Positions 20,121 to 27,956 of a stretch of 64,000 nt of DNA are shown one piece after another (position 1 is the stretch's first letter; each line of letters begins with the position of its first letter). The DNA is taken from assembly GCF_016861915.1 (NCBI RefSeq), contig NZ_BOLX01000004.1:38668-102667 (forward strand). Direction: 5' to 3'. This DNA comes from Apilactobacillus nanyangensis (GTDB taxonomy: Bacteria; Bacillota; Bacilli; Lactobacillales; Lactobacillaceae). A program made the position numbers and the translations under genes. A model generated the notes under the pieces. It searched no databases. It saw only the letters and a program-made list of their open reading frames with translations, and had not been told where the DNA came from.

Positions 20121-20285
20121 GCAAAAAGCACGGTACCACCTTTTTTTAACTCTTATGTAACGTATAATTACGAATGGCTTAGCCATTAGCCTCAAAAGTG
20201 TCTTTCCAGGATTTCTTTCGTCGTTATTTCACCAAACTAACGCTCTCTTATACCTAAGAAAATTCCGTACTCTTCTTTTTTCATC
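20080..20285 (-). promoter_or_regulatory. T-box riboswitch for hisS-aspS, specifier region GACAC
   Basis: The T-box AAGGTGGTACCGTGC lies at 20128-20142. In Stem I the specifier loop sits between an upper helix ending GGAAA and a base helix CTTTT/AAAAG. The loop reads GACAC on the minus strand. By position relative to the base helix, and with A as the next base as in the glyQS leader, the codon is GAC (Asp, 20200-20202). A histidine CAC overlaps it two bases later (20198-20200). Confidence 0.92.
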
Positions 20286-20308
20286 AGCGAGTATTCTATT
20301 CATGTTTT

Positions 20309-20337
20309 AGATTAATGTAATTTACTTAAAAAGTCAA
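20309..20337 (-). promoter_or_regulatory. Promoter of hisS-aspS
   Basis: TTGACT, 17 bases, then TAATCT. It starts transcription just upstream of T-box Stem I. The promoter of the divergent kinase gene begins only 14 bases away. Confidence 0.75.
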
Positions 20338-20350
20338 GAACTCACATATT

Positions 20351-20378
20351 TTGCTTCATTCTAAATCCATTGTAGAAT
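20351..20378 (+). promoter_or_regulatory. Promoter of the fructosamine-kinase-like gene
   Basis: TTGCTT, 16 bases, then TAGAAT. The leader would be only about 14 bases long and contains the ribosome site GAGGTG. Confidence 0.62.
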
Positions 20379-20398
20379 GGAGTCGAGGTGATATATAT

Positions 20399-21247
20399 AT
20401 GAAGCAATTAACACAAGAATGGCTTGAACAATTACCAATTAAAAATGTAACTAAACTAACCCCTGTTTCAGGTGGTGATATCAATGACTCATACGAAATC
20501 ATTGCTGATAATCAAAAATACTTTATGAAAGTCCAACCCAATAAAGGAAAGGAATTCTTCGAACACGAAGTTGAAGGAATCAAACTTATCGGTAAATACG
20601 CAACCGTACCAACTATCATTGACTATGGTGAAATTGATGGCGATGGTTTTCTAATTCAAAAATGGATGAACCTATCACCATTTGGCAATCAATATCAATT
20701 AGGCCAAATGTTAGCTAACGTTCACAAGCACCACAATGACCGTTTTGGTCTAGACAAAGACTTTAAGCTAGGTCGTGTGCCAAAGACAAACACCTGGCAA
20801 GATAATTGGACCGACTTCTTTATCAAACAACGTTTGAATCCTTTAATGGATATGGCCATTAAAAGCCGTGAAATTTCCAAAGAAGATTTAAACCACTTCG
20901 ATAATCTAAAAGAATCTTTCAAAAAGGATATGGATAGCCATCATAGTGATGCATCCCTTCTTCATGGTGACCTATGGAGTGGAAACTTCTCATTTCTAGA
21001 AGACGGAAATCCAATCTTGATTGACCCGGATGTCTACTATGGTGACCGTGAATTCGACATTGGTGTGACTACCGTATTTGGTGGCTTCAATGCCGACTTC
21101 TACGAAGGTTACAACGATACCTATCCACTAGACACCGGATGGAAGAGAAGAATTCAATACTATCAATTCTTCTATCTACTTGCCCACTACGTCATGTTTG
21201 GTGGCGGATATGGACTAGAAGTAAAGAGTATTCTAAGCCAATACTAG
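20399..21247 (+). CDS. Fructosamine kinase / aminoglycoside phosphotransferase family protein
   Basis: Small-molecule kinase with the APH fold. The 282-residue sequence best resembles the fructosamine kinase family, which phosphorylates sugars attached to amines so that the adduct falls apart. It shows SGGDINDSYEI (nucleotide-binding strand), KYFMKVQPNKGKEFFEHE (catalytic lysine), LLHGDLWSGNF (Brenner loop, about residues 180-190) and IDPDVYYGDREFDIG (metal-binding DPD plus family GDREFD). The frame is open upstream through the promoter, but the ATG with GAGGTG is the natural start. Its stop codon overlaps that of a HAD phosphatase on the other strand. The substrate is not known. Confidence 0.88.
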   Translation: MKQLTQEWLEQLPIKNVTKLTPVSGGDINDSYEIIADNQKYFMKVQPNKGKEFFEHEVEGIKLIGKYATVPTIIDYGEIDGDGFLIQKWMNLSPFGNQYQLGQMLANVHKHHNDRFGLDKDFKLGRVPKTNTWQDNWTDFFIKQRLNPLMDMAIKSREISKEDLNHFDNLKESFKKDMDSHHSDASLLHGDLWSGNFSFLEDGNPILIDPDVYYGDREFDIGVTTVFGGFNADFYEGYNDTYPLDTGWKRRIQYYQFFYLLAHYVMFGGGYGLEVKSILSQY

Positions 21248-21873
21248 TCATTACGATGTAAGAAATCATAATAGTTGTTGATTGTCATTTCGGGGTTCCC
21301 AGTGGAATTAATCATTCCATCTGGATCAAATAAACAGGCTTTGATTCCAGCATTATGAGCGGCATCAACGTCTAGCTTTCTGTCACCCATGAACATGCAA
21401 TCATCACGATTAATATCATTATTTTTAATTAAATAATTAACCGCTTCTGGATCAGGTTTTCTCTTGAAAGCCTGATTTTTTGTTACCATTTCGGTGAAGT
21501 AATCCTTTAATCCGGCATCTTCCAACATTGCAATGGCATCATCATCACGGTGAGTTAGTAAAAAGTTTCTCCCGCCATCATCGACATTTTGCGCTAACAC
21601 CTTATCTACATTCATAAAGATGTTGGCGTCTTTGACATTTTGTTTTTCGTATTGGCGATACTTGTCATTAATTGTGTCTGCATCAATATTGAAATGAGCA
21701 GCGTACTTTTGCACACATGTAGCCAGAGAATGACGACGCATCACCTGATTGATTTCATAATCATCAATTTCAAACTCATCAATTCTCATATCAATTAAAG
21801 CATCAACAAATGCTTCTACCATAATTGGATATGTATCCATAATCGTTCCATCAAAATCCCAAATTAAATCCAT
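21244..21873 (-). CDS. HAD-superfamily hydrolase (phosphoglycolate phosphatase-like)
   Basis: A 209-residue HAD subfamily IA phosphatase. Motif I is DFDGTIMDT (about residues 5-13), motif II the threonine in LLTHRDDD (about 98-105), and motifs III/IV are KRKPDPEAV with MGDRKLDVDAA (about 135-170). A helical cap (about 15-80) sits between the first motifs. The substrate cannot be inferred. The gene lies alone behind the dtd terminator and runs into the 3' end of the convergent kinase gene, and both stop codons lie in one CTAG. Confidence 0.9.
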   Translation of the reverse strand: MDLIWDFDGTIMDTYPIMVEAFVDALIDMRIDEFEIDDYEINQVMRRHSLATCVQKYAAHFNIDADTINDKYRQYEKQNVKDANIFMNVDKVLAQNVDDGGRNFLLTHRDDDAIAMLEDAGLKDYFTEMVTKNQAFKRKPDPEAVNYLIKNNDINRDDCMFMGDRKLDVDAAHNAGIKACLFDPDGMINSTGNPEMTINNYYDFLHRND

Positions 21874-21890
21874 GTCTTTCTCCCCTAATT

Positions 21891-21917
21891 AAAAAAGAGC
21901 TTTCACAAGCTCTTTTT
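21891..21917 (-). terminator. Terminator after rel-dtd
   Basis: AAGAGCTTG-type stem (AAAAGAGCT with AGCTCTTTT) and a U-run. Its first arm begins at the dtd stop codon. Confidence 0.88.
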
Positions 21918-22362
21918 ATTTGTTTTCTGTATCAAAAATAATTGTAAACGGACCGTCGTTTTGCAAATCAACTTGCATGTCTGCGCCAAAACGTCCAGTT
22001 TCAACATGATTACCAGCATCCCTTAATGCTTGATTAAACTGGTCATACATATCTGATGCAAAATCAGGTTTTCCCGCTTTAGTGAATGAAGGGCGATTTC
22101 CCTTCTTAGTATCAGCATACAAAGTAAATTGAGATACTGATAAGATTTCACCGTTAATTGATTGTAAGCTCAAGTTAGTCTTACCATCTTCGTCAGCGAA
22201 AATGCGTAAATTACTAATCTTTCGAACTAGGTAATCAATATTATCTTTGGTGTCGCCATCTTTAATACCAACTAATAGCAAGTACCCATGATTAATCTTA
22301 CCAACTTGCTCATTATCAATTGATACGCTCGCATGACTAACTCTTTGAAGTACAACTCGCAT
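21916..22362 (-). CDS. dtd: D-aminoacyl-tRNA deacylase
   Basis: Removes D-amino acids (and glycine from tRNA-Ala) mischarged to tRNA. The 148-residue protein opens with [16 protein letters not shown]. It contains the active-site [17 protein letters not shown] (about residues 77-93, split by the SQFTL strand) and the Gly-cisPro-type motif near [10 protein letters not shown] with NDGPFTI at the end. It follows rel with a 10-base gap, the usual order in Firmicutes. Confidence 0.97.
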   Translation of the reverse strand: MRVVLQRVSHASVSIDNEQVGKINHGYLLLVGIKDGDTKDNIDYLVRKISNLRIFADEDGKTNLSLQSINGEILSVSQFTLYADTKKGNRPSFTKAGKPDFASDMYDQFNQALRDAGNHVETGRFGADMQVDLQNDGPFTIIFDTENK

Positions 22363-22372
22363 AATTAGCTCC

Positions 22373-24601
22373 TTACATAAATGGTCTTTTTACTACATAA
22401 ACATCAGGAATATTCTTCAAGTGGTCAATAATCATATCCAATTGTTCTAGGTTACGAACTCCTACCTTCAATGAAATGACGGCTGTCTTATCGTGATCCA
22501 CTTTTCCTTCAATTGAATTAATTTGTTTACAAATTGTGCTGACCTTCTTGATAACATCATTTAACAAGTTATTACGGTTATATCCTTGCACCTCGATGTT
22601 AGCACTAAATGAAGCATGATTATCTGAAGCGATATTCCAAGTAACACTTACCAAACGTTCATCATTGTCGTTAATATTTGGGCATTCCTTGCGATGAACG
22701 GATACCCCACGACCTTTGGTAATGTATCCAACTACCTCATCACCAGGAACAGGTGAACAACAGTGACTTAGGCGAACTAATAGATTATCGACACCTTCAA
22801 TTACGATTCCATCAGAAGGTTTCTTATTCTTATTAGTCTTGTTAACTTCATCGGTTGTCTTTTCGATTGTTTGGTGGTTTTCCAAAATATCTTTTTGTTG
22901 TTGTTCAATTCTCTTCTTTTCAGCTTCATCTCTAATGCTGGCAGTTAGAATGTTAACAATTCCGTTTGGTTGTTTATTACCAAAACCAATTTCAGCAAAC
23001 ATGTCATTAACTTGATTGTAATACGTGCCCTTGATTGCATCTTCAAGATGTTCCTTGGTCATGATTTCATTAACATCATAACCGGCATCCTTAACCGCCT
23101 TGGTCAAGATTTCTCTTCCGGCATTAACGTTCTTTTCACGATCACGTGTCTTGAAGTATTGACGAATCTTGTGTTTAGCACGGCTGGTAGATACCAGACT
23201 AATCCAGTCTTGGCTAGGACCAGCAGAACTAGATGATGTCATGATTTCAACAATATCACCGGTTTGGATTTGGTAATCCAATGGTTCGATTTTACCGTTA
23301 ACACGAGATCCAACGGTATGATTACCGATATCTGTATGGATGAGGTATGCCATATCAAGTGGTCCGGCACCCTTTGGTAATTCCAAAACATCCCCTTGAG
23401 GAGTGAATGCATATACGTGATCACCGAATAGGTCACCCTTTACGCCGTCCATAAAGTCAGACGCGCTATCGGTATCTTCTTGTAGTTCAATAATACGTTT
23501 AAACCAGTTCAAACGGTTATTGTCTGAAGATTCCTTAACTTCATCTGTAGCTCCTTCTTTGTAGGCCCAGTGAGCAGCAACCCCGTATTCAGCGATTTGA
23601 TGCATTTCCTTAGTTCTGATTTGAACTTCCAATGGACGTCCACCAGGTCCAACAACAGTCGTATGCAAAGATTGGTACATGTTAGCCTTAGGCATTGCAA
23701 TGTAGTCCTTAAAACGACCAGGCATTGGTGACCACTTAGTATGGATGGCACCTAAAACTGCATAACAGTCCTTAATGGAATCAACAATGCATCTAACGGC
23801 CAAGAGGTCATAGATTTGTTCGAATTGCTTCTTTTTAATGACCATCTTGTGGTAAACGGAGTATAAGTGCTTAGGTCTACCGTAGACTTCCACATTCTTA
23901 AGGCCCATTTGTTTAACCTGTTGGTTAACCTCTTTAACGGCTTCGTTAATGTATGAAACACGTTCGTCTCGCTTAGAGTTCATTAAGTGAACAATGCGGT
24001 AGTATTGTTGGGGGTTAAGGTATCTAAGTGAGATATCTTCTAGTTCCCACTTAATTGTCCCAATCCCCAAACGATCGGCAAGTGGTGCGTAGATTTCCAA
24101 CGTTTCATTAGAAATCCGACGTTGCTTTTCAGGTTTTAAATGCTTTAGGGTGCGCATGTTATGCAAACGGTCAGCCAATTTAACAATCATGACACGAATG
24201 TCCTTACACATTGCTAGTAATAGCTTACGGTGGTTTTCGGCCAATTGTTCTTGGTTCGATTTGTATTTAATCTTACCAAGCTTGGTAACTCCATCTACGA
24301 TTAATTCGATATCGTCACCGAATAATTCAGCGATATCCGATAATTCTGCTCCGGTATCTTCAACAACATCGTGCAATAGACCCGCACTAACGGTTTCTGG
24401 ATCCATTTTTAGTGTTGCTAGAATACTAGCTACTTGAATTGGATGAACAATATAAGGTTCTCCGGATTGTCTAAATTGGTCTTTATGACAAATTGACGCA
24501 AATTCGTATGCTTTTTTAACAATTCCTACATGTTGTTCATTCATGTAACTGGAAATTTCTTTAAATAAGTCTTCTTTAGACCAAATCTTATGTTCAGACA
24601 T
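22373..24601 (-). CDS. relA: Bifunctional (p)ppGpp synthetase/hydrolase Rel
   Basis: Main stringent-response enzyme. The 742-residue protein has an N-terminal HD hydrolase domain ([14 protein letters not shown], about 75-88) and a synthetase domain with [22 protein letters not shown] (about 305-326, split). A TGS domain ([21 protein letters not shown], about 395-415) and a C-terminal ACT domain (about 665-740) follow. Both catalytic domains look intact, so it should make and degrade (p)ppGpp. A TTG two codons upstream is in frame, but the AAGG site is 8 bases from this ATG. It is cotranscribed with dtd. Confidence 0.97.
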   Translation of the reverse strand: MSEHKIWSKEDLFKEISSYMNEQHVGIVKKAYEFASICHKDQFRQSGEPYIVHPIQVASILATLKMDPETVSAGLLHDVVEDTGAELSDIAELFGDDIELIVDGVTKLGKIKYKSNQEQLAENHRKLLLAMCKDIRVMIVKLADRLHNMRTLKHLKPEKQRRISNETLEIYAPLADRLGIGTIKWELEDISLRYLNPQQYYRIVHLMNSKRDERVSYINEAVKEVNQQVKQMGLKNVEVYGRPKHLYSVYHKMVIKKKQFEQIYDLLAVRCIVDSIKDCYAVLGAIHTKWSPMPGRFKDYIAMPKANMYQSLHTTVVGPGGRPLEVQIRTKEMHQIAEYGVAAHWAYKEGATDEVKESSDNNRLNWFKRIIELQEDTDSASDFMDGVKGDLFGDHVYAFTPQGDVLELPKGAGPLDMAYLIHTDIGNHTVGSRVNGKIEPLDYQIQTGDIVEIMTSSSSAGPSQDWISLVSTSRAKHKIRQYFKTRDREKNVNAGREILTKAVKDAGYDVNEIMTKEHLEDAIKGTYYNQVNDMFAEIGFGNKQPNGIVNILTASIRDEAEKKRIEQQQKDILENHQTIEKTTDEVNKTNKNKKPSDGIVIEGVDNLLVRLSHCCSPVPGDEVVGYITKGRGVSVHRKECPNINDNDERLVSVTWNIASDNHASFSANIEVQGYNRNNLLNDVIKKVSTICKQINSIEGKVDHDKTAVISLKVGVRNLEQLDMIIDHLKNIPDVYVVKRPFM

Positions 24602-24644
24602 TTCCAAAACCTTCTTCCAATCATTTATTTTCTATATTCTATCA

Positions 24645-25388
24645 TTAATTTAATGAGTTTAATTCCATATGAACTGATAAAGCTGATAAAAAGTAAAATG
24701 GTGCTGTTTCAGTTCTTAAAATTCTAGGGCCTAATCCACAGGTCAAATATCCCATTGACTGTAATGTTTCAACTTCCTTAGGAGATATGCCTCCTTCAGG
24801 TCCAAAGAACATTGCGACACTTTCACCCGGTTTGGTCTGATCTAGTGTCTTAATTAAATCTGATTTTTCACCATGCTTGGCTGATTCTTCATAAGCAATT
24901 AAACGGTGATCGAAGTCGTAGTTAGCTAATTCCTTGATTGAGTTAATGTACTCAACTTCTGGAATCACATTTCGGTGTGATTGTTCAGAAGCACTTCTAG
25001 CGATTTTTCTAAAACGTTGTAATTTCTTTTCTGCTTTATTGTTCCATTTAGCAATGGCCCAATCTGTTGGGGTAAAGATAATCTTTTTAACACCTAATTC
25101 GGTGGCTTTTTGGACCACTAATTCAGCCTTTTCCTTCTTTGGCAAACCACTAATGATAACCGCATCAGCTGGTAGTTCGACATTCTTTTCAGAAGTTTCC
25201 ACTACTTTAGCTAGATTATTCTCATTATCAGTTAATTCAGCAACAAATAGTTGATTGTTACCATCAACTATTTCAAAACGATTTCCCTCTGTGGAACGTA
25301 AAACACCCATGAAGTGATGAGCGATATCAGCACTAACCTCAAATTCAGTATCATTACTCAATATTTGGTCTGTAAAGTAGTGTTGCAT
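24645..25388 (-). CDS. rsmE: 16S rRNA (uracil1498-N3)-methyltransferase
   Basis: SPOUT-class methyltransferase that modifies U1498 in the decoding centre. The 247-residue protein has a PUA-like N-terminal domain (about 1-70) and the knotted C-terminal domain with QKATELGVKKIIFTPT, RKIARSASEQSHRNVIPEV (about 140-158) and FFGPEGGISPKEVE (about 195-208). LGPRILRTETAP completes the SAM-binding knot. It is coupled to prmA, whose stop adjoins its start. Confidence 0.97.
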   Translation of the reverse strand: MQHYFTDQILSNDTEFEVSADIAHHFMGVLRSTEGNRFEIVDGNNQLFVAELTDNENNLAKVVETSEKNVELPADAVIISGLPKKEKAELVVQKATELGVKKIIFTPTDWAIAKWNNKAEKKLQRFRKIARSASEQSHRNVIPEVEYINSIKELANYDFDHRLIAYEESAKHGEKSDLIKTLDQTKPGESVAMFFGPEGGISPKEVETLQSMGYLTCGLGPRILRTETAPFYFLSALSVHMELNSLN

Positions 25389-26273
25389 CTATTCATCATC
25401 CCTTCTTAAATGTGCTGTAATTCCGCACCAATCGCCTAACATTGATACTTGATCAATCACGAAATCGTTGTCCTTAAGCGTTTGGTTGGTAATATCAAGT
25501 TTTTCCTTAATAATACCGGAAATGATAATTTGTCCGCCAGGATTTAGATTATTAACCGCTTGTGGAATTAATGGTAATACCGCTTCTGGAAGCATGTTAG
25601 CAAAAATAATATCAACCTTTTTAGTAATACCATCTAACAAACTGTTTTTGCCAACCTTAATGTCTTCAGAAAAGCCATTTAAGGCAATATTTTGTTTAGC
25701 AGATGTAACAGCATCATCATCATAGTCGTAGGCTTCAATATAGGCGGCACCTAAAAGTTTGGCACCTATACTCAAAACACCAGAACCAGTTCCAATATCT
25801 AGAATGCTTTGACCTTCTCTAATGATGTTTTCAATTGCTTGAAGACATAAAACAGTGGTTGGATGTACCCCTGTTCCAAAGGCCTTTTTAGGATCTAATT
25901 TAATCACCAATTCATCATCTGATTCTTTCTTGTAATCTTCCCATACTGGTGAGATTGTTAAGAACTTGGTAATTCGTTTTGCATGGTAGTACTTTTCCCA
26001 TTCAGTGTTCCACTTGTCATCATTTAAATCCTTGGTAATAACTTTACCCATTCCTGGGTTTAGTCCAAATTCTTTTAATTGATCGACTCTTTCTTGGATT
26101 GCCGGCACCTTTGATTTAATGTCAAAGTCTTCTGGGAAATATGAGTTAATACTCAACACTCCATCATCTCTTGAGTCTAATTCCACACCTAGAGATCCAA
26201 ATTCCATCAAGATATTAATAACTGCATCTTGAGATTCATCATTTGTTAATACTGATATTTCAGTCCATTCCAT
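25389..26273 (-). CDS. prmA: Ribosomal protein L11 methyltransferase
   Basis: SAM-dependent methyltransferase acting on L11. The 294-residue protein starts MEWTEISV. It has the linker DPKKAFGTGVHPTT (about 165-178), the SAM motif I VLDIGTGSGVLSIGA-type sequence (about 190-204) and the catalytic-loop block IFANMLPEAVL (about 243-253). A GTG three codons upstream is in frame, but AGGGG is spaced 8 bases from this ATG. It abuts rsmE with no gap. Confidence 0.96.
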   Translation of the reverse strand: MEWTEISVLTNDESQDAVINILMEFGSLGVELDSRDDGVLSINSYFPEDFDIKSKVPAIQERVDQLKEFGLNPGMGKVITKDLNDDKWNTEWEKYYHAKRITKFLTISPVWEDYKKESDDELVIKLDPKKAFGTGVHPTTVLCLQAIENIIREGQSILDIGTGSGVLSIGAKLLGAAYIEAYDYDDDAVTSAKQNIALNGFSEDIKVGKNSLLDGITKKVDIIFANMLPEAVLPLIPQAVNNLNPGGQIIISGIIKEKLDITNQTLKDNDFVIDQVSMLGDWCGITAHLRRDDE

Positions 26274-26298
26274 TTCAAACACCCCTGTTAACTTTTAC

Positions 26299-26330
26299 AA
26301 AAAAGGTGCATCCCTCTTATAGGACACACC
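26299..26330 (-). terminator. Terminator upstream of prmA
   Basis: GGTGTGTCC pairs with GGATGCACC (two G-U pairs), 8-base loop, then six U. It ends the short unit of the unknown 109-residue gene. I see no clear promoter between it and prmA, so prmA may depend on read-through. Confidence 0.77.
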
Positions 26331-26348
26331 CCCTATTAATTTAGCGTA

Positions 26349-26678
26349 CTATTTCGATTCTGTCTTTTCTTTTTCTTGAATCTTTAGCTGCTTAAGTTTT
26401 TCCTCATGTTGTTGCAAGTGAGATTCCAAATAAAGCATCAATGAATTTTCATCCTTAAAAATTCGTGGATGTTTTTGTTTATGAAGTCTTAAATCAATTT
26501 CATTAATTTTTTGTCTACCTGTCCATTTGTGACCGTATCTGATGATTAAACGGTTATCTAAATGTTTTTTTCCGAATCTAAACACGTAAACGTTATCTGG
26601 AGTAAGCAATGGTCTAATGTAAGTCTTTTTGTAGTAGTATCCATTATCTCTTAAAAACTTTTTAGTTCGATTAAGCAT
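26349..26678 (-). CDS. Uncharacterised small basic protein (orf109)
   Basis: I do not recognise a family. The 109-residue product is rich in lysine and arginine, has aromatic-rich strands (NGYYYKKTYIRPLL, VYVFRFGKKH) and ends in a charged, probably helical tail (ESHLQQHEEKLKQLKIQEKEKTESK, split). It has no membrane segment or signal peptide. The start has a strong GGAGG site 10 bases upstream. Its own promoter and terminator make it a one-gene unit. A nucleic-acid- or membrane-surface-binding role would fit the charge, but this is only a guess. Confidence 0.8.
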   Translation of the reverse strand: MLNRTKKFLRDNGYYYKKTYIRPLLTPDNVYVFRFGKKHLDNRLIIRYGHKWTGRQKINEIDLRLHKQKHPRIFKDENSLMLYLESHLQQHEEKLKQLKIQEKEKTESK

Positions 26679-26757
26679 TGTTTGTACACCTCCATTTTTA
26701 ATATTTTGCAATTGCTTTTTAATAAAGCATAATCTGTCCATAAATCATTCTATATAA

Positions 26758-26786
26758 ATTTTATATTAACTTTGCTAAATTGTCTA
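26758..26786 (-). promoter_or_regulatory. Promoter of orf109
   Basis: TAGACA, 17 bases, then TAAAAT. The leader is about 70 bases long. Confidence 0.66.
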
Positions 26787-26802
26787 CCTATATTAGATAT
26801 AA

Positions 26803-26847
26803 ATAAAAACGCCCAATGTCTGTTATTTACACAGAAATTAGGCGTTT
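26803..26847 (-). terminator. Terminator after the YczE-like gene
   Basis: A 17-bp stem with one mismatch (arms begin AAACGCC and end GGCGTTT) and the run TTTTTATTT. Confidence 0.9.
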
Positions 26848-26855
26848 AAGATTTA

Positions 26856-27596
26856 TTATTTTACTTCTCCAACATCAAGAGCTTGATGCTTTAGTTTGGT
26901 AAAGACATGCTTATCAGCAATCCCTGTAATTCCTCCTTGGAAGAAGAATGCGAACAAGGTTCCTAATCCAAAGTTATTAAATTGGTGAGTAATTACAATA
27001 GCGATAATTGCCATGATAGTTGGTGGAATGTATGAGAACCACATTGCCTTTGAGGCATTTCCATCACAGTATTTAAATCTTAAAATTTGCATTAAGTCAT
27101 CAGCAGGATGTAGCGCAATGTTAACTCTTTGGTAAATTGAAATTGCGATTGCAATGAATGCAACACCAACGAAGTTAAGTAATACGTATGCTAATGTCAT
27201 TCCAATTCCGTGTGCTTCTGGTAACCAATTACTTACAACACCGTTGAAATAGTTAATCAATAATGAGAATGGTCCTAAGAAAGCTGCGTTACCAATAACT
27301 CTACTCCAGCTCCATTTTCCAACTAGAATTGAGTTAAGAACTGTAATTAACATTCCTAGTCCAAAGAATGCCCAGAATAAGACCCATTTACCATCACCTA
27401 AAACGGCATATCCTAAGTTGTTTTCAGCAGCTGTCCAGTATGCTGATCCTAGAAATGATGGATGAATTTTGGCACTAGTTACTAGTGTTAAAACATTCCC
27501 CAATGAGTTAATAACTAGTGAGATTAAAAAGTAAACAATAGAGCTTGTCCAAGAAATGGTTCTTTTTGACTTAGTAGCACTTGCACTAATTTGCAT
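26856..27596 (-). CDS. YczE/YyaS-type integral membrane protein
   Basis: A 246-residue protein with about six membrane helices. It resembles the YczE/YyaS family related to YitT, whose transport substrate is unknown. Features are the N-terminal helix FLISLVINSLGNVLTLVTSA, the loop with GSAYWTAAENNLG, a charged turn at QRVNIALHPADDLMQILRFKY (about 155-175, split) and a short cytoplasmic tail. The ribosome site AAGGGG lies upstream of the ATG. It has a promoter about 130 bases upstream and its own terminator. Confidence 0.8.
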   Translation of the reverse strand: MQISASATKSKRTISWTSSIVYFLISLVINSLGNVLTLVTSAKIHPSFLGSAYWTAAENNLGYAVLGDGKWVLFWAFFGLGMLITVLNSILVGKWSWSRVIGNAAFLGPFSLLINYFNGVVSNWLPEAHGIGMTLAYVLLNFVGVAFIAIAISIYQRVNIALHPADDLMQILRFKYCDGNASKAMWFSYIPPTIMAIIAIVITHQFNNFGLGTLFAFFFQGGITGIADKHVFTKLKHQALDVGEVK

Positions 27597-27723
27597 GATA
27601 GAAATACCCCTTACCTGTAATTTTAATATTATTTTTTAATTGTGAAAAATTTATCTAGCATTTGAAAGCTAATCAGCCATCAAAAACTTAGTGCAATAAA
27701 GCACAAACTTAATTAACAAATAA

Positions 27724-27751
27724 ATAATAACATGAAATATTACAAAATCAA
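27724..27751 (-). promoter_or_regulatory. Promoter of the YczE-like gene
   Basis: TTGATT, 16 bases, then TATTAT preceded by TGT (extended -10). Confidence 0.63.
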
Positions 27752-27913
27752 GTTAATTGCCTTGAATATCAATTGGTTTGATATGTCTTTGTAAATGATT
27801 TTTGTAATAATCATCACTTGTTTTTTGTTTGTGAACTTTATAACAAAATAAATTATAAACCATTTTAAAAATAAAATAAACCCCTTTCATAAAAAAGCTC
27901 AATCTTTTTTTAA

Positions 27914-27952
27914 TAAAAAAAAGAAGCATCAACGACAAACCGTTGATGCCTC
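27914..27952 (-). terminator. Terminator after the giant teichoic acid gene
   Basis: GAGGCATCAACG pairs with CGTTGATGCTTC (one G-U), 6-base loop, then eight U. Confidence 0.92.
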
Positions 27953-27956
27953 AATC

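Larger units (their letters stand above)
27597..27956 (-). other. Gene-free stretch: leader of the YczE-like gene plus 3' region of the giant gene
   Basis: A 360-base AT-rich interval. It contains the terminator of the large teichoic acid gene, the YczE promoter, and a roughly 120-base leader with a short inverted repeat GTGC TTTATT GCAC at about 27691-27704. A 61-codon open frame at 27753-27938 begins inside the terminator and lacks a ribosome site, so I do not call it. I recognise no riboswitch class in the leader. Confidence 0.6.

Noticed and set aside
22970..23236. Frames on both strands within rel (several of 65-95 codons)
   Set aside because: They are all out-of-frame shadows of the long and certain Rel reading frame.
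27753..27938. 61-codon open frame on the minus strand between the giant gene and the YczE-like gene
   Set aside because: It begins inside the intrinsic terminator, has no ribosome binding site, and its hydrophobic start comes from U-rich terminator sequence.
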